Shown here: piece after piece, positions 56,566 to 64,000 of the stretch
Layout: every line of letters begins with the position of its first letter
How positions within the stretch are numbered: position 1 is the stretch's first letter
Source: Alphaproteobacteria bacterium
GTDB lineage: Bacteria > Pseudomonadota > Alphaproteobacteria > UBA2136 > UBA6156
Assembly (NCBI GenBank): GCA_027485835.1
Contig: JAIXQG010000002.1
Location: forward strand, 202,232-266,231
Length of the DNA: 64,000 bases
Direction: 5' to 3'
Program-made: the position numbers and the translations under genes
Notes under the pieces: generated by a model
What the model saw: the letters and a program-made list of their open reading frames with translations, nothing else
The model's database searches: none
Told to the model about the DNA's origin: nothing

Positions 56566-56973
56566 TTAAGATTTGAGTTTGGCGGCTTCGACAGCAGCGC
56601 GGGTACGGGCTTCATCGAGAGCGTCCTTCTGCTGGGTTGTCAGGCTGGATTCATCGACACTGTTGGCCAGCTGTTCCAAACGGTCAACCGTATTGGTCGG
56701 GCTGCCGGAAAAGGCATCTTCGGCCAGGGCTTTGAGGGTCTTCATCAGCTCCTGTGCTTGTTGGCGGGGGTTTTGCGGGAGATCGTCCTCGATTGGCAAG
56801 AAACCTGCTGCCACATCGGACGACGCCAGTGCGGACGATGCCTCCGTTGCGTTCACCGATTGAGCTTCTTCCAACATATCCGCAAAGCTGGCGCCACCGG
56901 TGGCGCCGGTACGGGCTTTGGCTTTGGCCTTGTCGGCGGCCTTAATGCCACCGAGACCTTTGATATCCACCAT
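56566..56973 (-). CDS. fliX: Flagellar assembly regulator FliX
   Basis: FliX is an alphaproteobacterial protein that, in Caulobacter, controls the sigma-54 activator FlbD in response to basal-body assembly. The 135-residue protein has a Gly/Ala-rich N-terminus (MVDIKGLGGIKAADKAKAKA), a helical middle (RQQAQELMKTLKALAEDAF) and the family-type end ARTRAAVEAAKLKS (RAAVELAKL in Caulobacter). It starts two bases after fliR ends. The C-terminal match and location support the call. Confidence 0.75.
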   Translation of the reverse strand: MVDIKGLGGIKAADKAKAKARTGATGGASFADMLEEAQSVNATEASSALASSDVAAGFLPIEDDLPQNPRQQAQELMKTLKALAEDAFSGSPTNTVDRLEQLANSVDESSLTTQQKDALDEARTRAAVEAAKLKS

Positions 56974-56975
56974 GA

Positions 56976-57761
56976 TTAGTCGGCTCCCTCTTCTACCTGA
57001 AACAGCGTCAGTCTATCCTGTGTTGCCGTTGCCCACAACTGCAACATGGTGCCGAGCCCTGCAGCCAACAACACCACACTGACGGTAATGGTCACCGGCA
57101 CGCTGATGAAGAAAATCTGCAATTGCGGCACCAGACGGTTGAGGACACCGAACATAACGTTGGTGAGCAAACCCGCCACCACAATCGGTGCCGCCAGCTG
57201 GAGCCCCAAGCGCATGATGACGGTCATCATCTCAACATAGACGGCGGCGATGCTGCTGACTTCCGGCATCACGCCCGGTTTGAAGAGTTTATAACTCTCG
57301 ATGGTGGCGAGAATAAGTTGATGGTGAAGGTCGAGCCCCAGAACCACCACACCCGCGCAGAGCGTGAGGAAGACGGCCGGAGCGCCGCTGTTGGTGTTGG
57401 TGGAAGGATCGAACAGGCTGGCGCTTTGAAAGCCCGCCATAAAGGCGATAAGCTCGCCCGCCACGCTCATGGCCGACATCATCAGGCGAGCCCCCAGCCC
57501 CAGCATAAGGCCGACCACCATTTCGCCAAACAGCAGCAGCAGCATGTCGGCCGTGCGGTTGGGTAGCGTCGGGAAGGTATCGCCCAGCAAGGGTAACAGC
57601 AAAAAGCAAGTACCCAGCGTAATGAGCAGGCGCACGCGCACATTGACCGAAGGGTCGGATATGGCAGGAAACACCATGATGGCGGTGCCTAAGCGGGCAA
57701 AGAGCAGGAACATCGGGAAGATGATCATGCCCGTGAAGAGGTCGGCAAATGGTACGGGCAT
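56976..57761 (-). CDS. fliR: Flagellar export apparatus protein FliR
   Basis: FliR is a membrane component of the type III export gate. The 261 residues form about six helices (LFTGMIIFPMFLLFARLGTA; MLLLLFGEMVVGLMLGLGAR) with FMAGFQSASLFDPSTNTNSG and a C-terminal LQIFFISVPVTITVSVVLLA, matching FliR. The ATG at 57761 fits the family's start; the open frame above it overlaps fliQ. Order fliQ-fliR-fliX. Confidence 0.95.
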   Translation of the reverse strand: MPVPFADLFTGMIIFPMFLLFARLGTAIMVFPAISDPSVNVRVRLLITLGTCFLLLPLLGDTFPTLPNRTADMLLLLFGEMVVGLMLGLGARLMMSAMSVAGELIAFMAGFQSASLFDPSTNTNSGAPAVFLTLCAGVVVLGLDLHHQLILATIESYKLFKPGVMPEVSSIAAVYVEMMTVIMRLGLQLAAPIVVAGLLTNVMFGVLNRLVPQLQIFFISVPVTITVSVVLLAAGLGTMLQLWATATQDRLTLFQVEEGAD

Positions 57762-57778
57762 GGCGGCCCCTCCCCTAA

Positions 57779-58072
57779 CTACGCGCCGGTGCCGAGCACC
57801 ACGGCGGGCTCTGGGCGGATGATACGGGCGTAGAGGTCTTCGGTCAGCTGCTGCATTTCGCTGGCCATGAACGGCATGGCAATCAGCAATACGGCAAAGA
57901 CGAGAATGATTTTCGGCACAAAAGTCAGTGTGACTTCCTGAATGCTGGTAAGGGCCTGAAACAGGGCGATAACCAAACCGACAATCAGCGCCACCAGCAT
58001 GGTCGGCGCCGAGACCCACAGCAGGGTCATCATGGTTTCGCGGCCGATAGTAGCGACAAGTTCGGGGCTCAT
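57779..58072 (-). CDS. fliQ: Flagellar export apparatus protein FliQ
   Basis: FliQ is a two-helix subunit of the export gate. The 97-residue sequence (VATIGRETMMTLLWVSAPTM; ALIVGLVIALFQALTSIQEV; TLTFVPKIILVFAVLLIAMP) matches the family, including the conserved QA(L)TSIQEQTLTFVPK block. The start at 58072 (MSPELVA) fits. Seventeen bases before fliR. Confidence 0.95.
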   Translation of the reverse strand: MSPELVATIGRETMMTLLWVSAPTMLVALIVGLVIALFQALTSIQEVTLTFVPKIILVFAVLLIAMPFMASEMQQLTEDLYARIIRPEPAVVLGTGA

Positions 58073-58147
58073 GAGCGGTACGCTAGCATAGACAGGGTTT
58101 GTTGGGAGAGGCCTGCGCGTTTTATGGGCAGGCGGTACACCCAATGG

Positions 58148-58465
58148 TTAGACCGGCATCTGCATGATTTGCTGGTAGGCTTCTACCGCGCGGTCGCGGA
58201 CCGTGACCAGCGTTTGGAGGGTGAGTTCGGCCTGACTAACCGCTTGCACGACATCTTGCAGTGCGACCGGCTGGCCTTGGGCGGCAGCCATAGTGAGCTG
58301 CTCGGCATGCTTTTGGGCGTCGACGGTTTGGCTGATGGTGTTTTTTAGAACATCGCCAAAGCTGGACACCGGATTGGAGGCGGCAGCCCCACTTACATTG
58401 GACGCCACACCACCGATGGAACCGATGCTACCGATAAGACTTTGCGCGGGTTTTGCGAGATCCAT
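58148..58465 (-). CDS. fliE: Flagellar hook-basal body protein FliE
   Basis: FliE joins the MS ring to the rod. The 105-residue sequence has the typical C-terminal half: SFGDVLKNTISQTVDAQKHA, VALQDVVQAVSQAELTLQTL and VTVRDRAVEAYQQIMQMPV. Located between flgC and fliQ, as in many alphaproteobacteria. Confidence 0.94.
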   Translation of the reverse strand: MDLAKPAQSLIGSIGSIGGVASNVSGAAASNPVSSFGDVLKNTISQTVDAQKHAEQLTMAAAQGQPVALQDVVQAVSQAELTLQTLVTVRDRAVEAYQQIMQMPV

Positions 58466-58498
58466 GTCCGACGTTTCCTGTTGTTGCCGCGTAAGCTA

Positions 58499-58535
58499 CT
58501 CCCATCCCTGCCTATTGTCTAGGCAGTAGGTGGGA
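58499..58535 (-). promoter_or_regulatory. Extended hairpin between flgC and fliE
   Basis: An imperfect long stem: inner perfect CTGCCTA / TAGGCAG around TTGTC, extended outward by TCCCA-type pairs. It has no T-tract, so it is more likely an RNA-processing or stability element within the operon than a terminator. Confidence 0.4.
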
Positions 58536-58539
58536 TGAT

Positions 58540-58947
58540 TTAGCGCAGCATATCCAGTGTGCGAGTCGCCATATCGCGGGCAGTGGTGATGGCGGCCATG
58601 TTGGCTTCGTAGCTGCGTTGAGCTTCCCGCATGTTGATGTTTTCCAGCGTGCTGTCGACGTTCGGAGTTTGTACAAAGCCGCGGGCGTCGGCGAGGTCGG
58701 AGGTGGGGTCGTACTTGACGTTGAAAGGCGTGACACGGTCTTCAATCACCTGAGATTCGACTTTCGACATACCGCTCTGGCGGTCTAGCACCGTTTTAAA
58801 CACCACCTGCTTGGCGCGGTAAGGGCCGGTGCCGTTGTCGGCCTGCACACTGTCGGCGTTGGCGATGTTTTGCGCCGCAACCTTCATACGTTGGCTTTGT
58901 GCGAACATACCGCCGGCGCTGACCTGAATGCTTTGTAACATATCCAT
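58540..58947 (-). CDS. flgC: Flagellar basal-body rod protein FlgC
   Basis: A proximal-rod protein. The 135 residues have the N-terminal signature QSIQVSAGGMFAQSQRMKVA with NIANADSV, and the C-terminal VDSTLENINMREAQRSYEAN and MATRTLDMLR, matching FlgC. Order flgB-flgC-fliE. Confidence 0.95.
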   Translation of the reverse strand: MDMLQSIQVSAGGMFAQSQRMKVAAQNIANADSVQADNGTGPYRAKQVVFKTVLDRQSGMSKVESQVIEDRVTPFNVKYDPTSDLADARGFVQTPNVDSTLENINMREAQRSYEANMAAITTARDMATRTLDMLR

Positions 58948-58978
58948 AGCGTGTTTCTCCCTGTTCTCTTAATACGGC

Positions 58979-59347
58979 TTAGCGGTTACCGAGGGCCATT
59001 TTCTGCATAGCGACCTGTTTGCTGTACAGTTCGGTCATGAAGCGGTAGTTCATCTGTGCGTCGCTCATTTTAATCATCTCTTCATCGAGACGGACACTGT
59101 TGCCGTTGTGCTCGATAAAGCGGGCGTCTTCAACCATCTTGCCCTGCGAGGACACACCGGCGTTTTTAATGTGCTGGGTGTTGGTCATCGCCATAGCGAA
59201 GCTGCTAGTGGTACCGCCTTTGTTTTCGACCAAGTCCTTCGCCAGATAGCCCGGGGTATTGGCATTGGCGATGTTACCGGCCACAACCGATTGACGCTCG
59301 GCTAAAAAGTTCATGCGGCTGGTGAGGGCGCTGCTTAATGATGGCAT
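58979..59347 (-). CDS. flgB: Flagellar basal-body rod protein FlgB
   Basis: The first proximal-rod protein. The 122 residues contain RQSVVAGNIANANTPGYLAK (rod signature) and the C-terminal MIKMSDAQMNYRFMTELYSK. AAGGAG precedes its ATG. It opens the flgB-flgC-fliE-fliQ-fliR-fliX run and has a sigma-54 promoter directly upstream. Confidence 0.95.
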   Translation of the reverse strand: MPSLSSALTSRMNFLAERQSVVAGNIANANTPGYLAKDLVENKGGTTSSFAMAMTNTQHIKNAGVSSQGKMVEDARFIEHNGNSVRLDEEMIKMSDAQMNYRFMTELYSKQVAMQKMALGNR

Positions 59348-59382
59348 GGGTTGGACTCCTTGATTCTCTCTCGCGCTCCTTT

Positions 59383-59400
59383 ATGCAGGGGGCGTGCCAA
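59383..59400 (-). promoter_or_regulatory. Sigma-54 promoter of the flgB operon
   Basis: On the minus strand TTGGCACG-CCCC-CTGCA, which matches the -24/-12 consensus TGGCACG-N4-TTGC in all but one base with the exact GG-to-GC spacing. The predicted transcript start is near 59373, about 26 bases before the flgB ATG. Confidence 0.85.
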
Positions 59401-59440
59401 CATGGAGAAAAGGTTCGATGCATCTTGGAAGCAGCGACAT

Positions 59441-59457
59441 TTGGCACGACGTTTGCA
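59441..59457 (+). promoter_or_regulatory. Sigma-54 promoter of the flgI operon
   Basis: TTGGCACG-ACGT-TTGCA, a perfect match to the sigma-54 consensus. The predicted transcript start is near 59468, 34 bases before the flgI ATG. It lies back to back with the flgB promoter, with about 40 bases between them. Confidence 0.92.
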
Positions 59458-59501
59458 TAAGTACACGCAGAGAGAGCAACCCAAGAACAGGACCTGCCCA
59501 T

Positions 59502-60653
59502 ATGCGACCCCTGACCAACCTTATTCATTCCGCCGTGGTGGCGGCCTTACTGCTGCTGCCGATGGTGCCCCTTCCCGCCCATGCTGCGGCCAGCGCGCGT
59601 ATTAAAGATATTGCCGATATTGAAGGTGTGCGTGAGAACGTGCTGGTCGGTTACGGCCTGATTGTGGGCCTGGCCGGTACGGGCGATAGTGTGAATGCGA
59701 TTCCGTTCACGCGGCAGTCTCTCGCCAACATGCTGGAGCGTTTGGGTGTAAATGCCAAAGACGTGATGGCGCAGATCAAGACCAAGAACATCGCTGCCGT
59801 GATGGTGACCGCCAAGCTGCCAAGCTTGGCACGTCAGGGGAGCCGGATTGATGTGTCGGTGAGTAGCCTTGGCGATTCGAAGTCTCTGGAAGGCGGGATG
59901 CTGCTGGCGACCCCGCTGGTGGCGGCCGATGGCCAAACCTATGCCGTAGCGCAAGGTGCCGTAGTGGTAGGCGGCTTTATGGCTACGGGCAAAGACGGCA
60001 GCACGATTACCAAAAACCACACCACCGTAGCGCGTATTGCCGAAGGCGCCACCGTGGAGCGCGAGACCGGATTTGAACTTTCGCAACTGGGCAACACCCT
60101 GCGCTTTGTGTTGCGTCAGCCGGACTTCACCACCGCCACGCGCTTGAAGGATTCGATCAACGCCTCGTTTAAGGAACCGTTGGCGACGGCGGATGACAAT
60201 GCGCGCGTTTCGGTGGTGATACCGACTCGCTACCAGAACCAACTGGCGGCGATTATCCAGAAAATTGAAAACCTGATGGTGGAGCCGGCCAGCGAGGCGC
60301 GGGTGATTATCGATGAAAAAACCGGAACGATTGTGATGGGTGAGAACGTGCGGATTGCGCCGGTAGCCATCAGTCACGCCAACCTGACGATTAAAGTGAC
60401 GGAAGAGAAGAAGATATCCCAACCCCTCAGCTTTAACGTGGCCGGCCAAACCGTGGTGACCGACAAGAGCACGGTGGAACGGATTGATGACGACCCCAAC
60501 CGCGGTAAGTTTGAAATTCTCGATACCGGTGCCAGCCTGTCGGACCTTGTCAGTGGCCTGAACACCTTGGGAGTCAAACCCCGCGACATCATCAGCATTT
60601 TGCAGAACATCAAGGCTGCGGGTGCGTTGCAAGCCGAGTTGGTGATCCTGTAA
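59502..60653 (+). CDS. flgI: Flagellar P-ring protein FlgI
   Basis: FlgI forms the periplasmic P ring around the rod. The 383 residues have a signal peptide (MRPLTNLIHSAVVAALLLLP to about AHA), then RIKDIADIEGVRENVLVGYG, LIVGLAGTGDSVNAIPFTRQ, GTIVMGENVRIAPVAISHAN and the C-terminal GVKPRDIISILQNIKAAGAL. All are typical. Its stop overlaps the start of flgJ by one base. Confidence 0.97.
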   Translation: MRPLTNLIHSAVVAALLLLPMVPLPAHAAASARIKDIADIEGVRENVLVGYGLIVGLAGTGDSVNAIPFTRQSLANMLERLGVNAKDVMAQIKTKNIAAVMVTAKLPSLARQGSRIDVSVSSLGDSKSLEGGMLLATPLVAADGQTYAVAQGAVVVGGFMATGKDGSTITKNHTTVARIAEGATVERETGFELSQLGNTLRFVLRQPDFTTATRLKDSINASFKEPLATADDNARVSVVIPTRYQNQLAAIIQKIENLMVEPASEARVIIDEKTGTIVMGENVRIAPVAISHANLTIKVTEEKKISQPLSFNVAGQTVVTDKSTVERIDDDPNRGKFEILDTGASLSDLVSGLNTLGVKPRDIISILQNIKAAGALQAELVIL

Positions 60654-61054
60654 TGAGTACGCTTGGCAGCCCCGACCTGACAGCAAGCTTCATGCGCATG
60701 CAAACCAGCATGCAGCAAGGTATGCAAGCGACCAAGATACCGACCGCCGAACACGTGACGGACGAGGAAAAAGCGACGTTGCGTGAGAAGGCCAAGGAGT
60801 TTGAATCGTTCTTCATTTACCAGAGCATGGAGCTGATGAAGCCGGATATAGACAGTGAATTTTCGGGCGGGTATGCCGAGGATATGTTCCGCCACACGCT
60901 GAACGAGCAGATGGCCAACAACGTGACCGAAGCCGGTGGGATTGGCATTGCCGACACCATTTATGCCGAATTGCTGAAGAACCAGGAAAACCGCAATGCG
61001 ACGCTGGCGGCTGCCAAGGCGGCCGGGCAGGCGTACTCCGGTGTGGCACGGTAA
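60653..61054 (+). CDS. flgJ: Rod-binding protein (FlgJ N-terminal domain only)
   Basis: A 133-residue protein matching the rod-cap domain of FlgJ (AKEFESFFIYQSMELMKPDI; FSGGYAEDMFRHTLNEQMAN; GGIGIADTIYAEL). The muramidase domain of enterobacterial FlgJ is absent, which is normal in alphaproteobacteria. It is translationally coupled to flgI (TAATG). Confidence 0.92.
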   Translation: MSTLGSPDLTASFMRMQTSMQQGMQATKIPTAEHVTDEEKATLREKAKEFESFFIYQSMELMKPDIDSEFSGGYAEDMFRHTLNEQMANNVTEAGGIGIADTIYAELLKNQENRNATLAAAKAAGQAYSGVAR

Positions 61055-61090
61055 TTGCTAGGTAAAGATGGAAACAGGAGGATACGAACG

Positions 61091-61567
61091 ATGAACACCC
61101 CCTACAACGCCCGCACACTGGCCGGTAACGGCCTGAGCCCGGCTGCGAATGAAATTTTGGCCGCGCGCAAAACCTGCCGCGAGCTGCTGGCACTGCTGAT
61201 TGAGGAGAATCGGGCGGTACCAAAGCATGATATTCAATTGATTGAAGACCGTTTGGTGCATAAGCGCCGCCTGACCTTGCGGCTGGAGCAGATGCTGGCG
61301 GATATCAAGCAGAAGGGTTCTCTGTGGAAAGCCGATGCCAGTGCCCAGCAGCAGGCCCACCAGCTGGCCGACGAGATTGCGGAATTTCAAACTCTGGCGC
61401 GGGAAAACGCGATGATGCTGAAAGCCGCCCACCAGTTGCGCGCCGACCTGATTATGGCGATACGTGACACCGTGGATGCCAGCCAACCGCGCGCCCAAAC
61501 CTATGGCGCCAGCGGTACGCTGAATACGTCCGGCGGTGAAACCCGCCTGGTGGCGACCAGTATCTAG
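61091..61567 (+). CDS. flgN: FlgN-like flagellar export chaperone
   Basis: A 158-residue helical protein (ACRELLALLIEENRAVPKHD-type first helix, seen as CRELLALLIEENRAV; LVHKRRLTLRLEQMLADIKQ; LADEIAEFQTLARENAMMLK) with the size and helix layout of FlgN, the chaperone for FlgK and FlgL. Those two genes follow immediately. The ATG at 61091 has AGGAGG upstream. FlgN proteins diverge, so context carries much of the call. Confidence 0.75.
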   Translation: MNTPYNARTLAGNGLSPAANEILAARKTCRELLALLIEENRAVPKHDIQLIEDRLVHKRRLTLRLEQMLADIKQKGSLWKADASAQQQAHQLADEIAEFQTLARENAMMLKAAHQLRADLIMAIRDTVDASQPRAQTYGASGTLNTSGGETRLVATSI

Positions 61568-61589
61568 CCCATTTTCAGAATGTCATTGC

Positions 61590-61619
61590 AGCGGGCCCCA
61601 TGGCCCGCTGTGTGGTTTT
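61590..61619 (+). terminator. Hairpin terminator after flgN
   Basis: Perfect 8-base stem AGCGGGCC / GGCCCGCT with a CCAT loop and a weak T-tract (GTGTGGTTTTG). It directly precedes the sigma-54 promoter of flgK. Confidence 0.7.
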
Positions 61620-61634
61620 GGCACGGATATTGCA
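61618..61634 (+). promoter_or_regulatory. Sigma-54 promoter at the flgK start codon
   Basis: TTGGCACG-GATA-TTGCA, a perfect sigma-54 consensus with correct spacing. Counting from the -12 GC (61632-61633), the transcript should start near 61645, immediately before the flgK ATG at 61646. Confidence 0.9.
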
Positions 61635-61645
61635 GATTGATGGGC

Positions 61646-63457
61646 ATGAGTAGTCTTACGTCAGCCCTTCGTATCGGTGTCAGCGGGATGCAGTATTCCC
61701 AGCTGGCACTGGGAACCGTGTCGCACAACGTGGTGAACGCCAACACGACCGGGTATTCCCGCCAGATCGTGCAGGCCTCGGCCTCCAGCGTGGCGGGCTT
61801 TGGTACCGGTGTGCAGCTGGAAACCGTGCAGCGGATTACCGACCGTTTTCTGGTTTCGCGGATGCTCACCGCAGGCTCGACCTCGGCTTACGCGACCACC
61901 AAAAGCAGCTACATGACCTCGTTGGAAAACACCCTTTCCAGCGCCGGTAGTGGCGGTGGACTTGAGAACATTGTCGGTGGGTTTGTGTCGAGCATGAGTT
62001 CTCTGGCGAACGACCCTTCCAATTCGTCGCTTCGCCGCAGCACGGTGGAGCAGGCAGAGCTGACCGCGCAAGCTTTGAATAATACCGCGAGTGACCTGCA
62101 ACAGGTGGCTACCGATGCCGACAACCAGATTACCGCCGAGCTGGACACGGTCAACCAGCTGTTGAAAGACATTTACCTGCTGGGCCGCCAGATTAGCGAG
62201 CTGACGACCAGCGCCAACGGCGGCAACACCAACGACCTGATGGACGCCCGCGACCAGAAGATTACCGAGCTTTCCTCCACCTTCGGGATTCAGGTCAACT
62301 ACGATGCCGAAAACAACGGTGTGCGTATTTTGACCGAAAGCGGCCGCAAGCTTGTCGACTCCAGCGGGTATGTGCAGCTTTCCCGCGGGACTGCGGTGGG
62401 CGCTTATCCGAGCATCGTGGCGCAGAACGTGCGTCAGGATGGTAGCCTTACCGAAGCGAAAATGGTGATTGACCCTACGGATCTCACTACCGGTAAAATT
62501 AAGGCGCTGGCGGAAATCCGTGACGAAGTGGTGCCGGACTTGATGTCTCAGCTCAATGAGTTTACGGAAACCTTTACCGCAGCCCTGAACAAGCTTTCCA
62601 GCCAAGGTACCAGCTACCCGCCGCAAAGCAGCCTGACGAGCGCCAATACTGCCGACCTTGCCGCGCCGACGACCGACCTGCTGACCAACGGTTTTGCCAG
62701 CCTGAGCGGTGCGACGATCAATATCAGCACCACGACCACCGTGGGCGGGGTTATCAACACGACCGTCAGCACACCGATCACCCTCACCCCCGTGGCGGGC
62801 GTACTTTCTCTGCAAGATATTGCCAACCAGATTAACAATAACCCGAACATCGGTAACGCAGCCTTAGGCGGTACCGCCGGTGTGATTGCCACCGCCGCCA
62901 CCGACGTAGACGGCAACCCGTACCTGAAGATTGAAGCGGCTAGCACCAACGCCCGCGTGGTGATGGCGAATGCCGGTACCACCGATGTGCTCGGTAGCCT
63001 TGGGTTTAACAACCTGTTTACCGGCACCACCGCGGCTACTGTAGCAGTCCGTAGCGATATTTCGGCGAACCCGGACCGCTTCCCCGTCGCACGTATGAAC
63101 ACCGCGGGTGGGGTTTCCAGCACCGATGGCCAGAACATTGTGGCCATGGCGCAAATCGGCGATACGCGCCTGACCTTTGACGCCGCCGGCACGCTTGGTA
63201 CCCAGACGGTTACCGGTGTGTCGTACCTCAATACGCTGGCGAGCAACCTTGCGGTTTCGACCTCTTCGGCACGCGATAACGAAACGTTTGCCACCAACCT
63301 TTACACCCAGTCTCAAGAACTGGTGACCAGCACCAGCGGTGTGAACCTGAACGAAGAACTCGCGCAGATGTTAGTGTACCAAAACAGTTTTCAGGCCAGC
63401 TCGCGTATCATCAATGTGGTGAACGACCTGCTGCAAGAACTGATCAACATCATTTAA
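61646..63457 (+). CDS. flgK: Flagellar hook-associated protein FlgK
   Basis: FlgK forms the first hook-filament junction. The 603 residues start MSSLTSALRIGVSGMQYSQL with NVVNANTTGYSRQIVQ (family signature) and end with NLNEELAQMLVYQNSFQASS and RIINVVNDLLQELINII. The middle is a Ser/Thr/Ala-rich variable domain with VGGVINTTVSTPITLTPVAG. No Shine-Dalgarno sequence precedes either possible ATG (61640, 61646), which agrees with a leaderless transcript from the sigma-54 promoter. Confidence 0.96.
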   Translation: MSSLTSALRIGVSGMQYSQLALGTVSHNVVNANTTGYSRQIVQASASSVAGFGTGVQLETVQRITDRFLVSRMLTAGSTSAYATTKSSYMTSLENTLSSAGSGGGLENIVGGFVSSMSSLANDPSNSSLRRSTVEQAELTAQALNNTASDLQQVATDADNQITAELDTVNQLLKDIYLLGRQISELTTSANGGNTNDLMDARDQKITELSSTFGIQVNYDAENNGVRILTESGRKLVDSSGYVQLSRGTAVGAYPSIVAQNVRQDGSLTEAKMVIDPTDLTTGKIKALAEIRDEVVPDLMSQLNEFTETFTAALNKLSSQGTSYPPQSSLTSANTADLAAPTTDLLTNGFASLSGATINISTTTTVGGVINTTVSTPITLTPVAGVLSLQDIANQINNNPNIGNAALGGTAGVIATAATDVDGNPYLKIEAASTNARVVMANAGTTDVLGSLGFNNLFTGTTAATVAVRSDISANPDRFPVARMNTAGGVSSTDGQNIVAMAQIGDTRLTFDAAGTLGTQTVTGVSYLNTLASNLAVSTSSARDNETFATNLYTQSQELVTSTSGVNLNEELAQMLVYQNSFQASSRIINVVNDLLQELINII

Positions 63458-63484
63458 TCCCGGACGACATAAGGAGCACCCCAC

Positions 63485-64000
63485 ATGGTCAACCGCATCT
63501 CCACCGCCAGCCAGAACCTTTCCACGCTGCGTAACCTGCAGGCCTCCAACGCGGCGATGGCGCTGAGCACCTACCAGATTACCACCGGGCTGAAGTCGCG
63601 GACGTTGTCGGACGACGCGGGCAACGCCAACAAGCTGCTAACCCTGCGCGACGTGCAGACCCGTACCGAAACCTACATGACCAACCTTAACAGCGCCGAA
63701 CAGCAGCTGAAAGCCTCGGAAAGCGCGTTGCAGCAGATGACCGACCTGCTGAGTGAAGCGACCAGCCTTGCGACTACCGCGCGGAACGAAAACTCGGCCA
63801 GCACGCGCGATACGCTTTCGCCCAAAGCACAAGCGTTGGTGGAGAATTTTTACAGCCTGTTTAATACCCAGTATAATGGCCAGTATCTGTTTAGCGGTTC
63901 GAATGCGAATGTCTCGCCTATGGGGGATTCTCCGGCAGCCACCGCGTTTGGCGGTTACCCGCTGGATACCAGCTGGTACCAAGGTGACACCCAAATGGCG
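63485..64000 (+). CDS. flgL: Flagellar hook-associated protein FlgL (3' end outside window)
   Basis: FlgL is the second hook-filament junction protein. The visible 172 codons start MVNRISTASQNLSTLRNLQA, with the flagellin-type N-domain (STYQITTGLKSRTLSDDAGN; LLTLRDVQTRTETYMTNLNS; LSEATSLATTARNE; YNGQYLFSGSN). AAGGAG precedes the ATG, 27 bases after flgK. The reading frame is open to the window end. Confidence 0.93.
   Translation, partial: MVNRISTASQNLSTLRNLQASNAAMALSTYQITTGLKSRTLSDDAGNANKLLTLRDVQTRTETYMTNLNSAEQQLKASESALQQMTDLLSEATSLATTARNENSASTRDTLSPKAQALVENFYSLFNTQYNGQYLFSGSNANVSPMGDSPAATAFGGYPLDTSWYQGDTQMA

Noticed and set aside
61661..62815. A 384-codon open frame opposite flgK
   Set aside because: Arg/Gly/His-rich antisense translation without family resemblance; flgK is unambiguous.

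Overview
The window reads as chromosome of a free-living, flagellated, aerobic alphaproteobacterium. The evidence is an F1-ATPase set in alphaproteobacterial order (atpH-A-G-D-C, without F0 genes), mdh/sucC/sucD near one another, a petABC cytochrome bc1 operon, the alphaproteobacterial flagellar regulator FliX, and textbook sigma-54 promoters in front of flagellar genes. There are no rRNA or tRNA genes, transposases or CRISPR arrays. Several features are atypical for the class: a mitochondrial-type (ACO2-like) aconitase, a CsrA-FliW pair, and a habit of breaking up classic operons. A deep-branching lineage (Micavibrio-like, for example) is possible, but this is a guess.

Layout. 0-9 kb: partial gene, mutL, S51 peptidase, ftsY, a membrane TPR-like protein, ffh, rpsP-rimM and small orphans. 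9-14 kb: aconitase, a basic orphan protein, an aminotransferase. 14-24 kb: the F1-ATPase genes on the minus strand, in the usual order but separated by eight other genes, among them murI, a PP2C-like phosphatase and several secreted or membrane orphans. 24-31 kb: glyoxalase, hemH, xthA, a run of small orphans, hydroxyacyl-CoA dehydrogenase, def-fmt-truA. 31-34 kb: a His-rich secreted peptide divergent from a two-component system, and a Cys-rich secreted protein. 34-41 kb: sucD, sucC and mdh, again separated by membrane/secreted orphans and a FabB-like synthase. 41-46 kb: M48 lipoprotein protease, a VDWSAKN-motif protein, a CCG-domain iron-sulfur protein, a small lipoprotein missed by length cut-offs, ferredoxin-NADP reductase. 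46-52 kb: pilin-like membrane protein, pth, ychF, NUDIX, P-loop kinase, two methyltransferases, msrB. 52-55 kb: petABC. 55-64 kb: fliW, csrA, fliX, fliR, fliQ, fliE, flgC, flgB (minus) facing flgI, flgJ, flgN, flgK, flgL (plus, running off the end).

How it fits together. Aconitase, succinyl-CoA synthetase, malate dehydrogenase, bc1 complex and F1-ATPase make an oxidative energy core. The flagellar half is organised around two back-to-back sigma-54 promoters between flgB and flgI and a third just before flgK, with FliX, CsrA and FliW encoded alongside as likely regulators. Most genes, even single ones, are closed by strong intrinsic terminators, often bidirectional. This lets unrelated orphan genes sit inside otherwise conserved gene clusters. 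Several orphans and the FabB-like gene share a codon style (more ATC, CTC, CTT) unlike the housekeeping genes around them.
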